A stretch of DNA of 64,000 bases. Source: Marispirochaeta sp964554875. Its GTDB lineage: Bacteria; Spirochaetota; Spirochaetia; JC444; Marispirochaetaceae. Numbering within the stretch: the stretch's first letter is position 1; every line of letters starts with the position of its first letter. Positions 26,083 through 35,522 of this stretch are shown here, piece after piece. The translations under genes were made by a program, and so were the position numbers. The notes under the pieces are model-generated. The model saw only the letters and a program-made list of their open reading frames with translations, searched no databases and was not told where the DNA came from. The stretch lies in NCBI GenBank assembly GCA_964554875.1, contig CAZKQJ010000018.1, positions 19,070-83,069 on the forward strand, in the 5' to 3' direction.

Positions 26083-27180
26083 TCACCTTTCCGGCAATTT
26101 GCTGCTTAGCGTCGCTGGAGCAGTGGAATTTCGCATAAAAATCTTCACAGGCACAACAGTCCTGATGGCCCCCGGAGATCCGTGCTCCAGAGAGGAAAAC
26201 AGCGTATCCACAGCTACCCTGGCAAGGAGGGGGATATCGACCCCTACGCTTGTCAAAGAAGGCGAAAACTGCGTGCACTGTTCGGTTTCATCAAAACCAA
26301 TAAAGCTTATATCGCCGGGGACCTGCAGCCCCCGTTGTTTTGCAGCTTCCATGGCACCTAGAGCTACGCTTGCATTACATGCACAGACGGCAGTCGGTAA
26401 TTCCCGGTTTTCCAGGATTTTACCCATGGCTTCCATTCCGTTTTCAAAATTCCAGGAACTGTGAAAGATTCGGGACTCAACATCTGAATGTAAATGGACA
26501 AAATCCATATAGCTGTCGCGGCAGGTGTCGGTTGTATAGTAGCCGTCCATTCCGTTTATGAAGAAGATTCGTCGATGCCCCAGGGAGTATAGATAATCAA
26601 GAGCGATTTTTGCGGTATTTATCCGGTCTTCCAGGACCATCGGAAAACGATCATGCAGCCTGTTTACCAAAACCAGCGGCTTATTGGTCGCCTCAGCCTG
26701 GTTCAGAGCCTTTTCCGGGGTTTGGCTGACAAAGATAAAACCCGCCACCCCGCTTTTCATAAGCTGGGCGGGGAACTCGCCGCTCTTGTCTATGGTGGAA
26801 TACAGCAGATTATATCCCCGGCTCCTGATTTCCCGTCCAATAGAGTAAAACAGATTTGAATGAAAGGGCTCGGTGATGCGGTCGACGGAAAGCCTTCCCC
26901 GGGGAAGAATAAACGCAACAGTATGAGAGTTATCAGCTGACGCTTCAGCTTGTATACGCGGAAGAACCACAGTGCCCTTCCCGGGTCGTTTTAGTATAAG
27001 ACCGTCCTGCAACAACAGATTCAGGGCTTTACGCACTGTCAGACGGTCAACCCCAAAGCGTTCACCCAGAAGGCGTTCAGAGGGAAGGTACTTTTCTTCC
27101 TGAGTGTCTTCGTTTTTAATCTGCTCGAGGAGAGCTTCGTACACCTGAATGTATTTGCTCCGCTCCCTTTGAAATTGCAT
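26083..27180 (-). CDS. GntR-headed transcriptional regulator with LacI-type ligand domain
   Basis: 365 residues from ATG 27180. Residues about 5-75 are a GntR winged helix (ERFGVDRLTVRKALNLLLQDG is its helix-turn-helix; centre RLTVRKALNL). From about 90 on it is a periplasmic-binding-protein-like sugar sensor of the LacI/AraR type (FIGFDETEQC, TSVGVDIPLLARVAV). This GntR-LacI hybrid is that of AraR, a repressor of arabinose genes. It is divergent from the TRAP-AKR operon and next to the SDR/dehydratase pair, so it probably controls both. Confidence 0.9.
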   Translation of the reverse strand: MQFQRERSKYIQVYEALLEQIKNEDTQEEKYLPSERLLGERFGVDRLTVRKALNLLLQDGLILKRPGKGTVVLPRIQAEASADNSHTVAFILPRGRLSVDRITEPFHSNLFYSIGREIRSRGYNLLYSTIDKSGEFPAQLMKSGVAGFIFVSQTPEKALNQAEATNKPLVLVNRLHDRFPMVLEDRINTAKIALDYLYSLGHRRIFFINGMDGYYTTDTCRDSYMDFVHLHSDVESRIFHSSWNFENGMEAMGKILENRELPTAVCACNASVALGAMEAAKQRGLQVPGDISFIGFDETEQCTQFSPSLTSVGVDIPLLARVAVDTLFSSLEHGSPGAIRTVVPVKIFMRNSTAPATLSSKLPER

Positions 27181-27210
27181 CTGGACAACCTCTGCCACAT
27201 CAAAAAAACA

Positions 27211-27239
27211 TTGCGCACCCGGTATATACATGCTATGAT
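27211..27239 (+). promoter_or_regulatory. Putative promoter of the first TRAP operon
   Basis: TTGCGC (27211-27216), 17 bp, TATGAT (27234-27239). It lies in the gap between the divergent regulator and the TRAP binding-protein gene. Confidence 0.45.
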
Positions 27240-27284
27240 TTATACATACAGGTATTATACTGGTTGATATACTTTACCAGCAAT

Positions 27285-27299
27285 TTGCGTTTAACGCAA
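27285..27299. promoter_or_regulatory. 15-bp palindrome, candidate operator
   Basis: TTGCGTT and AACGCAA flank a single T, a perfect inverted repeat 20 bp before the TRAP start codon and just ahead of the AGGAGGT. Likely binding site of the adjacent GntR-LacI regulator; it could also fold in the mRNA leader. Confidence 0.55.
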
Positions 27300-27319
27300 T
27301 AAATATTTAGGAGGTATCT

Positions 27320-28333
27320 ATGAAGAAGACAATGTCGGCTCTTCTGGTCACTTTTCTTGTGGTCGCCGTTTTCGGAGGAACTACGGTATTCGCGGAAGGT
27401 GCCAAGGAGCCCGGTTCCGGGCAGCAATATGTTATTAAAATGGCCACGCCCAGCAACCCGGAAGATTCTTGTGTAAAAGCCTTTTTCCATTTCAAGGAAC
27501 TGGTGGAAAAAAACAGCGACGGTCGCATTGAAGTTCAGGTACTCCATTCAGGTCAGCTTGGCGGTCATCGCGACTACATCGAAGGGCTGCAGATGGGAAG
27601 CATCCAGATGGCGGAAATCAATACCTCGGTACTATCTGCCATTGACGACCAGTTCATGATTTTTGATCTGCCTTACATAGCCAAGAGCGTCGAGCACGAA
27701 ATCCGCGTTATTGAAGGCGGTGTTGGTGAAAGACTCTCAAAAGCCCTGGAAGACAAAACAGGCATCAAGATCATCGGATGGATGGTACGTACCCCCCGTA
27801 GTGTGTATAATTCCAAGCGCCCCATACGCACTGCAAATGATTTTAGCGGAATAAAGATCCGGGTCATGGAAAGCCCGGTTATGATGAAAACAATGGAGCT
27901 CCTTGGCGCGAAACCCGTACCTCTTGCCGCCACAGAACGCTATATGGCCCTTCAGACCGGAGTAGTCGATGCAGCCGAGAACAGTCCCCCACTGATCATT
28001 ACTGAAAAAGAGTACGAGGTAACGGAATATCTCTCCCTTACAGAGCACTTCGTAACTCCGAACATCATTGCCATCGACGGGAAATTCCTGAACAAGCTGC
28101 CCAAAGACCTTCAGGAGATTGTCCTGGACGCAGGAAAGGCCGCCGGCAAATATGCCATACAGCAGGACCAGGACCAGCTGGCAGGGGCAATAGACACTTT
28201 GAAGGGACTGGGAATGGAAGTAAACTCGATATCCGATAAAACCAGCTTCATCAACAAGGTCAAACCCTTGTATGCCGAATACCAGGACCGGATTGGAAAA
28301 GATCTTATCGACGTCTTTGTAAATACGAATTAA
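27320..28333 (+). CDS. dctP: TRAP transporter solute-binding protein DctP (system 1)
   Basis: 337 residues: signal peptide to about residue 25 (ending VFAEG), then the DctP fold. The ligand carboxylate-binding Arg lies in GIKIRVME near 175, the place where SiaP/DctP proteins hold their acid. Captures an organic or sugar acid in the periplasm for the DctQM channel encoded next. ATG with AGGAGGT upstream. Starts an operon of DctP, DctQ, DctM and an aldo/keto reductase. Confidence 0.92.
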   Translation: MKKTMSALLVTFLVVAVFGGTTVFAEGAKEPGSGQQYVIKMATPSNPEDSCVKAFFHFKELVEKNSDGRIEVQVLHSGQLGGHRDYIEGLQMGSIQMAEINTSVLSAIDDQFMIFDLPYIAKSVEHEIRVIEGGVGERLSKALEDKTGIKIIGWMVRTPRSVYNSKRPIRTANDFSGIKIRVMESPVMMKTMELLGAKPVPLAATERYMALQTGVVDAAENSPPLIITEKEYEVTEYLSLTEHFVTPNIIAIDGKFLNKLPKDLQEIVLDAGKAAGKYAIQQDQDQLAGAIDTLKGLGMEVNSISDKTSFINKVKPLYAEYQDRIGKDLIDVFVNTN

Positions 28334-28357
28334 AATACTGTTTAAAGTGTAAAAAAC

Positions 28358-28388
28358 ATCGGCCTGTCCCGTAATGAGACAGGCCGAT
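28358..28388 (+). other. Intercistronic hairpin between dctP and dctQ (system 1)
   Basis: A perfect 11-bp stem (28358-28368 with 28378-28388) and 9-base loop, preceded by an A-run and followed by the weakly T-rich TATTTAAG. Probably a leaky terminator or RNA-stabilising element that keeps binding protein in excess. Confidence 0.75.
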
Positions 28389-28406
28389 TATTTAAGGGGG
28401 GAAGTC

Positions 28407-28877
28407 ATGGATAAACTGATTGAATTTCTTTTTGACGGACTGTTAACGCTTGTTTTGAAAATAGTAGGCATTGTTCTGGTCTTAACGGTACTGCTGCAGA
28501 TCTATTCCAGAATCGGCATGACCGCCCCCTACTCCTGGACGGAGGAGCTTTCCAGATTCAGTTTTATCTGGTTCTGCTTCCTGGGCAGTTGTTACACCCT
28601 GCGTAAGGATCTTCACCTGGGCATCGATTATTATTACGATAAAATGCCTCTCAAAGTGCAGAAAGCAGTCAGTGTAATCATTTCATTATTGGTACTGATC
28701 TTTGGTCTTATGCTTTTTGTGTACGGTCTGAAGATGATGCAGATTACCAGTTTCCAGAAGTCACCGATCCTCAGGCTCAATATGTCGAATATGTATGCTG
28801 TACTGCCCACCACCGGTTTTTTCTTTACTATTCACAGCATTCATAAACTCATCAAACAATTCAAGACTGCAAAATAG
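28407..28877 (+). CDS. dctQ: TRAP transporter small membrane subunit DctQ (system 1)
   Basis: 156 residues with four predicted membrane helices, from ATG 28407 with a G-rich SD. SWTEELSRFSFIWFCFLG near 45-60 is the family's conserved WTEE(L) region. Pairs with DctM in the inner membrane. It stands 12 bp before dctM. Confidence 0.9.
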   Translation: MDKLIEFLFDGLLTLVLKIVGIVLVLTVLLQIYSRIGMTAPYSWTEELSRFSFIWFCFLGSCYTLRKDLHLGIDYYYDKMPLKVQKAVSVIISLLVLIFGLMLFVYGLKMMQITSFQKSPILRLNMSNMYAVLPTTGFFFTIHSIHKLIKQFKTAK

Positions 28878-28889
28878 AGAGGATACAAA

Positions 28890-30170
28890 ATGGTCGGCCT
28901 GATAGTATTCGTTATTCTTATCGGACTAATGCTCATCAATGTACCCATTGCCATCGGAACTGCTCTGGCTACCCTTGGGGGTATTATCGCCGTAGGGGAC
29001 CTACCGGTAATGGTACTGGTTCAGCGCATGTTTGTTGGTATCGATACATTCACCCTTATCGCCGTACCCCTTTTCATCCTCACCGGACGCATGATGGCCC
29101 TGGGGGGGATAACCACCGATCTTATCAATCTTTCGCGGGTGCTTGTTGGTTTTATGCGCGGAGGACTGGCCTATATAAATATCGTATCGAGCATGTTCTT
29201 TGCAGGAATCACCGGCTCCGCAGCTTCGGACACCTCTTCCGTAGGTGCAATTCTTATTCCCGCCATGGTAGAAAAAGGTTATGAAAAAGACTTCTCTGTG
29301 GCGGTGACAGCCACCTCTTCCACCATCGGGGTGATGATTCCGCCCAGCATCCCCATGGTCATATACGGTGTCGCCTCCGGTTCTTCAATAGGCCGATTGT
29401 TTCTCGGCGGTTTCGTCCCCGGGGTCATGGTCGGGTTGTTCCTGATGGCTGTTACCTTTGTCCTGGCCCGGAAACGGAACTATCCGGTGGAAGTACGGGT
29501 TCCCTTATCTACAGCGCTCATCACCATTATTAAAGGTATTCCGGCTTTAATGACCATCCTGATAATAATCGTCGGAATCGTCAGTGGGGTGTTTACTCCA
29601 ACAGAAGCAGCCGGAATTGCAGCATTCTACTCTTTTTTACTCGGAACCCTGTACTATAAAGAGCTTAAACTCAAACATATACCCGATATAATCGTTGAAG
29701 TCGCGACTACCACCGGCATGGTAGCCCTGATGATAGCCACAGCCAGTGCCCTGGGCTGGCTCTTTGCGAATCAGGGGATTCCTCAGATGATCGGGAACGC
29801 TCTTCTGAGCATAACAACGAATCCCGTGATAATCATGCTGCTGGTAAATCTGCTCCTGCTCTTCGTCGGAACCTGGCTTGATCTCAGCCCCGCCGTAATA
29901 ATCTTTACCCCCATCTTATTGCCCATAGTGCAGCAGATCGGAATTGATCCGGTCCATTTTGGTGTGATTATGGTCGTTAACCTTGCAATCGGGCTTTTCA
30001 CGCCGCCGGTTGGAGTTTGTCTTTTCGTCTCCTGCGGGATTGCCGGGATTTCCATTGCCAATACCGTACGTGCTTTTATTCCCTTCTTTGTTTCCATGGT
30101 AGTGGTGCTCATACTTATCACCTACATACCGCAGCTGGTAATGTTTTTACCGAACCTTTTAATGCCTTAA
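28890..30170 (+). CDS. dctM: TRAP transporter large membrane subunit DctM (system 1)
   Basis: 426 residues, about 12 membrane helices, an ion-driven transporter of the DctM family. Typical landmarks include GGITTDLINL, FAGITGSAASDTSSVG and MIPPSIPMVIYG. Uses a Na+ or H+ gradient to move the DctP-bound acid. Followed after 13 bp by the aldo/keto reductase. Confidence 0.93.
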   Translation: MVGLIVFVILIGLMLINVPIAIGTALATLGGIIAVGDLPVMVLVQRMFVGIDTFTLIAVPLFILTGRMMALGGITTDLINLSRVLVGFMRGGLAYINIVSSMFFAGITGSAASDTSSVGAILIPAMVEKGYEKDFSVAVTATSSTIGVMIPPSIPMVIYGVASGSSIGRLFLGGFVPGVMVGLFLMAVTFVLARKRNYPVEVRVPLSTALITIIKGIPALMTILIIIVGIVSGVFTPTEAAGIAAFYSFLLGTLYYKELKLKHIPDIIVEVATTTGMVALMIATASALGWLFANQGIPQMIGNALLSITTNPVIIMLLVNLLLLFVGTWLDLSPAVIIFTPILLPIVQQIGIDPVHFGVIMVVNLAIGLFTPPVGVCLFVSCGIAGISIANTVRAFIPFFVSMVVVLILITYIPQLVMFLPNLLMP

Positions 30171-30183
30171 TCAGGAGTACAAG

Positions 30184-31218
30184 ATGAAAAAGACCCGCCT
30201 GGGAAAAACGGAACTGATGGTAAGCGAACTCGCCTTTGGGGGCATCCCTGTTCAGCGGCATCCCTGGGATCAGGCGGTTGAAGAAATCCGCAAGGTCCTT
30301 GATATGGGCGTCAATTTTATCGATACCGCCCATGGCTATACCGACAGCGAGGAGAAAATCGGGGAGGCCATAAAAGCCTATCCCAGGGAGTCCCTGATTA
30401 TCGCTTCCAAGTCCCCGGCAATGGACGGCGACGGTTTTCGCGAACATCTGGAGCTGAGTCTCAAGCGCCTGGGTGTGGAATACATCGACATATACCAGCA
30501 CCACAACGTCAGCGGCCCGGAAAAAATGGCCACCGTTTTGGGTCCCGGGGGCGCCTGGGAAGCGATGCAAAAGGCCATGGACGAGGGACTTGTCCGGCAT
30601 CCCGCATTCAGCGCCCACAGCCTGGAGACAGCAAAACAGATGATGCTTACCCGAAACTACGAGGTCACTCAGATCCCCTTCAATTTTGTCGATAATGCGG
30701 CGGAGAAGGAGCTGATTCCCCTGGCCCGGGAACTGGATATGGGTTTTATCTGCATGAAACCCCTGGGGGGCGGACTTCTCGACAATGCCCGTCTCTGTTT
30801 CCGCTATCTGAGGCAGTATCACGGTATTGTGCCCGACCCGGGGATTGAACATGCCTGGGAAATGGAAGAGATTATATCCATATACTCCGACAACTCCCCC
30901 CTGACTACGGAGGAAACAAGGCAAATTGAACAGATACGCGGAGAACTGGGAGCAAGCTGGTGTCATCGCTGCGAATACTGCCAGCCCTGTCCGGAGGGCA
31001 TTCCCATCAGCACTGTCCTTGCAGCCCAGAGCATGACGCGCCGGATGCCTCTCAAGAAGGCTCTGTCCATGCTGAGAGGCCCTATGGAGAAGGCGGCGAA
31101 GTGCAGCGAGTGCGGAACCTGCGAGGAACGCTGCCCCTACGATCTACCCATACGAGAGCTGCTGAAAACCCGACAGGGACAGTTCGGCGACTTCGAGGAA
31201 ACCGGTGTCTGGACGTAA
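30184..31218 (+). CDS. Aldo/keto reductase with C-terminal ferredoxin-like domain
   Basis: 344 residues. Residues about 1-250 are an AKR barrel (GGIPVQRHPWD, FIDTAHGYTDSEEKIGEA with catalytic Tyr, KSP). The C terminus has two cysteine clusters, CHRCEYCQPCP and CSECGTCEERCP, typical of 4Fe-4S AKR proteins. Known members are poorly characterised. In this operon it may reduce or oxidise the acid brought in by the TRAP system or its product. Last gene of the operon; no terminator of good quality follows. Confidence 0.88.
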   Translation: MKKTRLGKTELMVSELAFGGIPVQRHPWDQAVEEIRKVLDMGVNFIDTAHGYTDSEEKIGEAIKAYPRESLIIASKSPAMDGDGFREHLELSLKRLGVEYIDIYQHHNVSGPEKMATVLGPGGAWEAMQKAMDEGLVRHPAFSAHSLETAKQMMLTRNYEVTQIPFNFVDNAAEKELIPLARELDMGFICMKPLGGGLLDNARLCFRYLRQYHGIVPDPGIEHAWEMEEIISIYSDNSPLTTEETRQIEQIRGELGASWCHRCEYCQPCPEGIPISTVLAAQSMTRRMPLKKALSMLRGPMEKAAKCSECGTCEERCPYDLPIRELLKTRQGQFGDFEETGVWT

Positions 31219-31241
31219 CACACCTCTAAAACGGGTGACGC

Positions 31242-32186
31242 TTACTGTTTGAACCTGCTCACAATACGGTATACGGCCCCGGCCCAGAACTGCTGCATCA
31301 TCATGCTGAATACAACCGGCAGGGCAACGACGGGTCCAAAGTAGTTCAACGCAATAACAATACCCGCGGCGGTATTCTTCATGGATGAAGCGTAAACCAC
31401 TGACGGGAGGGCCAGGTGTCTCTTTCCAAGAAAAAGGGCTGCCACCGCCAGAGCGGTAAAAAAGTTCAGGAAATTATGCAGTCCTACAAGCAGAAACAGA
31501 CGGATAATCTCCCAGTCAAAGCCCTGCACATAGGGCCGCACCACTGCACCGTTTACGGTGATAATCACAAGCATCATCAGCTTGGTAACAAGGTCAAAGT
31601 ATGGCCGCAGGGGAATAACCACCTTCGGCGCCCGGTTACGCAGAGCCAGGCCCAGGATAACCGGTATAACGATGGTCCGGGAGAGGTTTCCAGTAAGGGC
31701 AAGGGCGTCAAACTCTACCACCTTCCCCATGAAGACGGCCATCTGAAAAGGTATGTTGACTCCGCTGACCAGGGTTACAACCGTAACCAGGGCAAGGGAG
31801 AGGGCGATATGGCCGCCGACTATGCCGGTCCAGACCATGGAAGTTATGGCCACGGGAGTCACGGAAAGCAGAAAGTGCCCTGCGGCGTAGGAAGGAGTAT
31901 CTGAATGAAAAAAATAGCCCATCCCGTAGCCGATCAGGGGCATGAGAATAAATATCACCCCCAGAGCAATAAAAAACCCTCTGGGATCGGTGATTACGCT
32001 GCGGAAGCTCTCCAGGGTACAGGAGGTTCCCACGACAAAAACGATAAAAAAAAGGGCGTACGGAAGAACCACAGAGGCATTTGAAGCGTAATCGGCAAAC
32101 AAAAAACCGGTTACCAGGCCGGCCATGATGAGAAACAGCAGATGCCGGCTGATTGTTGTATCCAGTTGTTCAATTACACGGCGCAG
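31242..32186 (-). CDS. Bile acid:sodium symporter (BASS) family transporter, probable CTG start
   Basis: About 314 residues and nine to ten membrane helices of the BASS/SBF fold (GTSCTLESFRSV, VTPVAITSMVWTGIVGG, ASSMKNTAAGIVIALNYFG). The first ATG (32126) would begin inside membrane helix 1. In frame upstream is a sensible N terminus (RRVIEQLDTTISRHLLFLI) that reaches back to a CTG at 32186, with AAAGGAG 8 bp before it and an in-frame TAG shortly upstream. No ATG, GTG or TTG is available. I therefore annotate the CTG. Substrate unknown: organic anions or pantoate-like acids are known for relatives. Confidence 0.75.
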   Translation of the reverse strand: MRRVIEQLDTTISRHLLFLIMAGLVTGFLFADYASNASVVLPYALFFIVFVVGTSCTLESFRSVITDPRGFFIALGVIFILMPLIGYGMGYFFHSDTPSYAAGHFLLSVTPVAITSMVWTGIVGGHIALSLALVTVVTLVSGVNIPFQMAVFMGKVVEFDALALTGNLSRTIVIPVILGLALRNRAPKVVIPLRPYFDLVTKLMMLVIITVNGAVVRPYVQGFDWEIIRLFLLVGLHNFLNFFTALAVAALFLGKRHLALPSVVYASSMKNTAAGIVIALNYFGPVVALPVVFSMMMQQFWAGAVYRIVSRFKQ

Positions 32187-32321
32187 ACCGGCAACTCCTT
32201 TAAGGCAGTTCTATGATTTTTTTCACCCGGGAACGGTTAACCGTAATTGATTGCCCATATTCCGTCAATGCCGGGATTTAAATATGGAGCAGCTCACACT
32301 GGAACCGCTCCGGATAAACAA

Positions 32322-33602
32322 TTACATCAGCAGATTCGGAATAAAGGTGGATATTCCGGGAAAAAAGATTACCATCAGCAGCACAAGAAGAATGGTGCCC
32401 ACAAAGGGCAGATTATCTCTGGAAACATTTATTATGTCCTCTCCGGATATGGAACTCGTAACAAAGAGGGCCGAACCGACAGGTGGCGTCTGCTGACCTA
32501 TCCCGACGCATAGAACCACGACCATACCAAACTGCAGGGGATCTATTCCAAGGCGGTTCGCCAGGGGCAACAGCATCGGTACAACGATAAGCTGCAACGG
32601 AGCACCATGCAGAAAGGTCCCCGCTGCAATCAGCAGACCGCTTATCAGCAGCATTGCGAGTTGCGGATTCTCCGTCAGATTCAGTACGGTTCTCGCGATT
32701 GCCTGGGGCACCCGCTGCTGCGACAAGGCCCATCCCAGAAGATAGGAGAAAGCCAGGATTATCATGATTATTGCAGTGGTCGTGACAGTTCCCATCAATC
32801 CGTTGTACAGATCCTTCCAGGAAAGTTCCCGGTACACAAAGAAACCTACCAGCATCGCATAGATTACAGCTACAGCTCCCGCCTCTGTCGGGGTAGTAAT
32901 ACCAAAGGAGATAAAACCCAGAATAATAAGGGGAAGGAGCAGCGCGAGCAACGCGTCCCGGGCAGCGGAGAGGAGCTCCTTCATGGAAAAATTATCCGCC
33001 TTCGGATAGCTTCGAACCTGGGATACCCGGTAGGCAACGGCCATCTGAAAAAGGCCCACGAGAATTCCGGGAATGAGTCCTGCCAGAAAGAGCTTTCCTA
33101 TCGATGTGGAAGAGACAAAACCGTGCAGTACCATGGGAATACTCGGCGGGATAATAATTCCTATCGTTGCAGAGGAAGAGGTTACCGCAGCAGAAAAACG
33201 GCCGCTGTAGCCCTCTTTTTTCATCGCCGGAATCAGCACCTGTCCGACTGCGCCGGTATCGGCCACTGCGGAACCTGAGATTCCGGCAAAAAACATACTC
33301 GCGATGATATTAACCAGGGCAAGGCCGCCCCGCACGTGTCCGACCATTGCCTTTGCCAGGCGGATAATCCGACGGGTTATTCCGCCGGTATTCATCAGGT
33401 TGCCTGCCAGAATAAACAGAGGCAAAGCCAGAAGAACATAGTTGTTTGCTCCGCTGTGCAGCTGCTGCGGGATAATGGACAAGGGAGCCCCCCGAATGAG
33501 CATATACCCAAGGGATGCAATCCCCAGGGCGAATCCCAGGGGAATAAAAACAGCAAGTCCGACAAGCGTTGCCATGATAAGTACAAGTAAACCAAAATTC
33601 AT
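32322..33602 (-). CDS. dctM: TRAP transporter large membrane subunit DctM (system 2)
   Basis: 426 residues, about 12 membrane helices. GGITRRIIRLAKAM, FAGISGSAVADTGAVGQVLIPAM and IIPPSIPMVLHG are the DctM landmarks. Last gene of the leftward operon dctP-dctQ-dctM at 35304-32322. Paralogue of the other three DctM proteins in the window, but clearly diverged from them. Confidence 0.92.
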   Translation of the reverse strand: MNFGLLVLIMATLVGLAVFIPLGFALGIASLGYMLIRGAPLSIIPQQLHSGANNYVLLALPLFILAGNLMNTGGITRRIIRLAKAMVGHVRGGLALVNIIASMFFAGISGSAVADTGAVGQVLIPAMKKEGYSGRFSAAVTSSSATIGIIIPPSIPMVLHGFVSSTSIGKLFLAGLIPGILVGLFQMAVAYRVSQVRSYPKADNFSMKELLSAARDALLALLLPLIILGFISFGITTPTEAGAVAVIYAMLVGFFVYRELSWKDLYNGLMGTVTTTAIIMIILAFSYLLGWALSQQRVPQAIARTVLNLTENPQLAMLLISGLLIAAGTFLHGAPLQLIVVPMLLPLANRLGIDPLQFGMVVVLCVGIGQQTPPVGSALFVTSSISGEDIINVSRDNLPFVGTILLVLLMVIFFPGISTFIPNLLM

Positions 33603-33629
33603 CTCTTACCTCCGAGATTGCCGAACGCT

Positions 33630-34172
33630 CTAATTATCTTCTTCCATATCCGTGGTGTTCCTGGAGATATCAACTGGGCCTCCGGCTTCTTCCAGGTAAT
33701 ACCAATAGTCACTGTTACGAAGGATCTCAACAATTTCGAAAATCATGTAGATTATCCACATTGATGCGGCTATGGGGATGATCATGTATTGATAGTACAT
33801 GGGTATCCCAAGATACGGACTGCTCAGATTCCGAAAGGCATTCGCAAAAAGCAATCCGTAGTGAATAACATATACGTTCAGAACAATGACAAAGAAATCT
33901 CCTATAACCAGCACTGTCCGCTGCAAAGAAGGTTTAAGGACCGTATAGAGCAGGGATATTCTCATATGCTTCTTCTCTACGAACGCAAGAAAAGACCCAA
34001 AGAAGGTAATCCATATCATGGTTGCAAGGGCAATCTCCTCGGTCCATCCCACCGGACGTCTGAACACATAACGGGCTGTTACCTGCAGCACTACGACAAA
34101 AACCATAATCAATAAGGCGCCAAAGGATGTTGCCTTCGTTATATTTGTGAGTACGCCTACTATCTTGCGCAT
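33630..34172 (-). CDS. dctQ: TRAP transporter small membrane subunit DctQ (system 2)
   Basis: 180 residues with four membrane helices and the conserved GWTEEIALATMIWITFFGSFLA region near 40-60 (core WTEEIA). The C terminus is an acidic tail of about 25 residues that other copies lack. 27 bp before dctM. Confidence 0.9.
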   Translation of the reverse strand: MRKIVGVLTNITKATSFGALLIMVFVVVLQVTARYVFRRPVGWTEEIALATMIWITFFGSFLAFVEKKHMRISLLYTVLKPSLQRTVLVIGDFFVIVLNVYVIHYGLLFANAFRNLSSPYLGIPMYYQYMIIPIAASMWIIYMIFEIVEILRNSDYWYYLEEAGGPVDISRNTTDMEEDN

Positions 34173-34217
34173 GGAACCTCCATTTCGTGTGCCGCTCGTA
34201 CTGCGAATAAAAGATAC

Positions 34218-34245
34218 CGGACACCGCGTGTGAAAGCGATGTCCG
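34218..34245 (-). other. Intercistronic hairpin between dctP and dctQ (system 2)
   Basis: A 10-bp stem including one G-U pair on the minus strand (34245-34236 with 34227-34218), 8-base loop, followed on the minus strand by a T-rich stretch (TCTTTTATT). Likely a partial terminator after the binding-protein gene. Confidence 0.65.
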
Positions 34246-34293
34246 TATCCAGGCAGCTGTCAGCACAGTCCTGCTTTTTCTCTGCAAGAGGGA

Positions 34294-35304
34294 TTAGTAT
34301 TGTTCCCCTACTTTATTGATCTTGTTGATAAGTTCACCGAAGCGGTCGGCGTAATTGGGCCAAATCTGCTCCAGGGCTACCTTACGAAAAGCAGCGTTGT
34401 TGGCGGTATTGACCTTGAGCCCTGTCTCTTCAACCATTTCGTTGAGCATGTCGGTTTCGTTGTCCACAATAAACTGGATAACCCATTCGCTGGCTTCCTG
34501 AGCCGCCTTGTGAAGAACATCCCTCTGCTCCTGACTGAGACTCTGATACTTTTTTTCATTGATAAGGGTTTTCTGGAAAGCATATACATGATTAGTTACG
34601 GACAGGTACTTCTGCACTTCATGCAGCTGGGCAGAATAGATATTGATTATAGGATTTTCCTGGCCGTCGAAGGTTCCGGACTGCAATGCACCATAGACCT
34701 CGGGAAAAGAGAGGGCACTGGCTGCTGCACCGAAGGTCTCGAAGGTCCTGACCCTGATCTCGCTGCTGGGTGTCCGAATTCTCAGTCCCTTCAGATCCTC
34801 AGGCTTATCAATCGGACGAACATTGTTGGTCACTTGCCGGAATCCGTTTTCGTAATAGGTCAGTACCCGCAGCCCATGGGCATCAATCAGCTGCCGTGAA
34901 AGCTCTGCACCGATTTCACCCCAGGCAACCCCATAGGCATGATCACGATTTTTAAAGATGAAGGGAAGATCGAAGACACCGAAACCGTCCACAAACTGAA
35001 CGATAGGGGTAGACAGGTTCGCCATATCCACGGTTCCCATCTTGGCCTGCTGAGCGTTCTCCATGGCGGGGCCAAGTTCTGCCGCAGGGTATATATCAAT
35101 CCCCATATTGCCGGCGCTCATTTTTTCAACATTTTCCTTGAAACGTTCTCCCCACAGATACACCGGGTGGGGTTCGACGGTTTCGTGAGCAAAAGTCAGC
35201 ACCAGCTTTTCTTCACCCTTTGCAGTTCCTTCGGCTTGACCTCCCGCCCAGAGAGCAAAACCTGCAAGCAGCAACATCACCGTCAATGAAACCACGCGTC
35301 TCAT
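34294..35304 (-). CDS. dctP: TRAP transporter solute-binding protein DctP (system 2)
   Basis: 336 residues from ATG 35304, with AGGAGG 7 bp upstream. Signal peptide ends near GFALWAGG. The carboxylate-binding Arg is in GLRIRTPSSEIRV near 165-170. First gene of a three-gene TRAP operon. The 212-bp region upstream to 35523 is AT-rich and holds its promoter; I cannot choose one pair of boxes. Confidence 0.91.
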   Translation of the reverse strand: MRRVVSLTVMLLLAGFALWAGGQAEGTAKGEEKLVLTFAHETVEPHPVYLWGERFKENVEKMSAGNMGIDIYPAAELGPAMENAQQAKMGTVDMANLSTPIVQFVDGFGVFDLPFIFKNRDHAYGVAWGEIGAELSRQLIDAHGLRVLTYYENGFRQVTNNVRPIDKPEDLKGLRIRTPSSEIRVRTFETFGAAASALSFPEVYGALQSGTFDGQENPIINIYSAQLHEVQKYLSVTNHVYAFQKTLINEKKYQSLSQEQRDVLHKAAQEASEWVIQFIVDNETDMLNEMVEETGLKVNTANNAAFRKVALEQIWPNYADRFGELINKINKVGEQY

Positions 35305-35522
35305 AGACACCTCCTAATTCGTACTGATCATGTTAGTGCAGGTTCCATGCCATCTGCTTCCGAATACATCGGATCAACATAAAGCCTTTATGTACAAATA
35401 TTTAAAATTTTTAATCAACAGAGACAGCGTCTGGAATGTTTTCCGGGCCTGCAGCGTTTTGCGGCTTTGCACATTCTATTTGCACTGGCGCAAATTCAGA
35501 ACAGGGATTTTAAGCCTGATAT

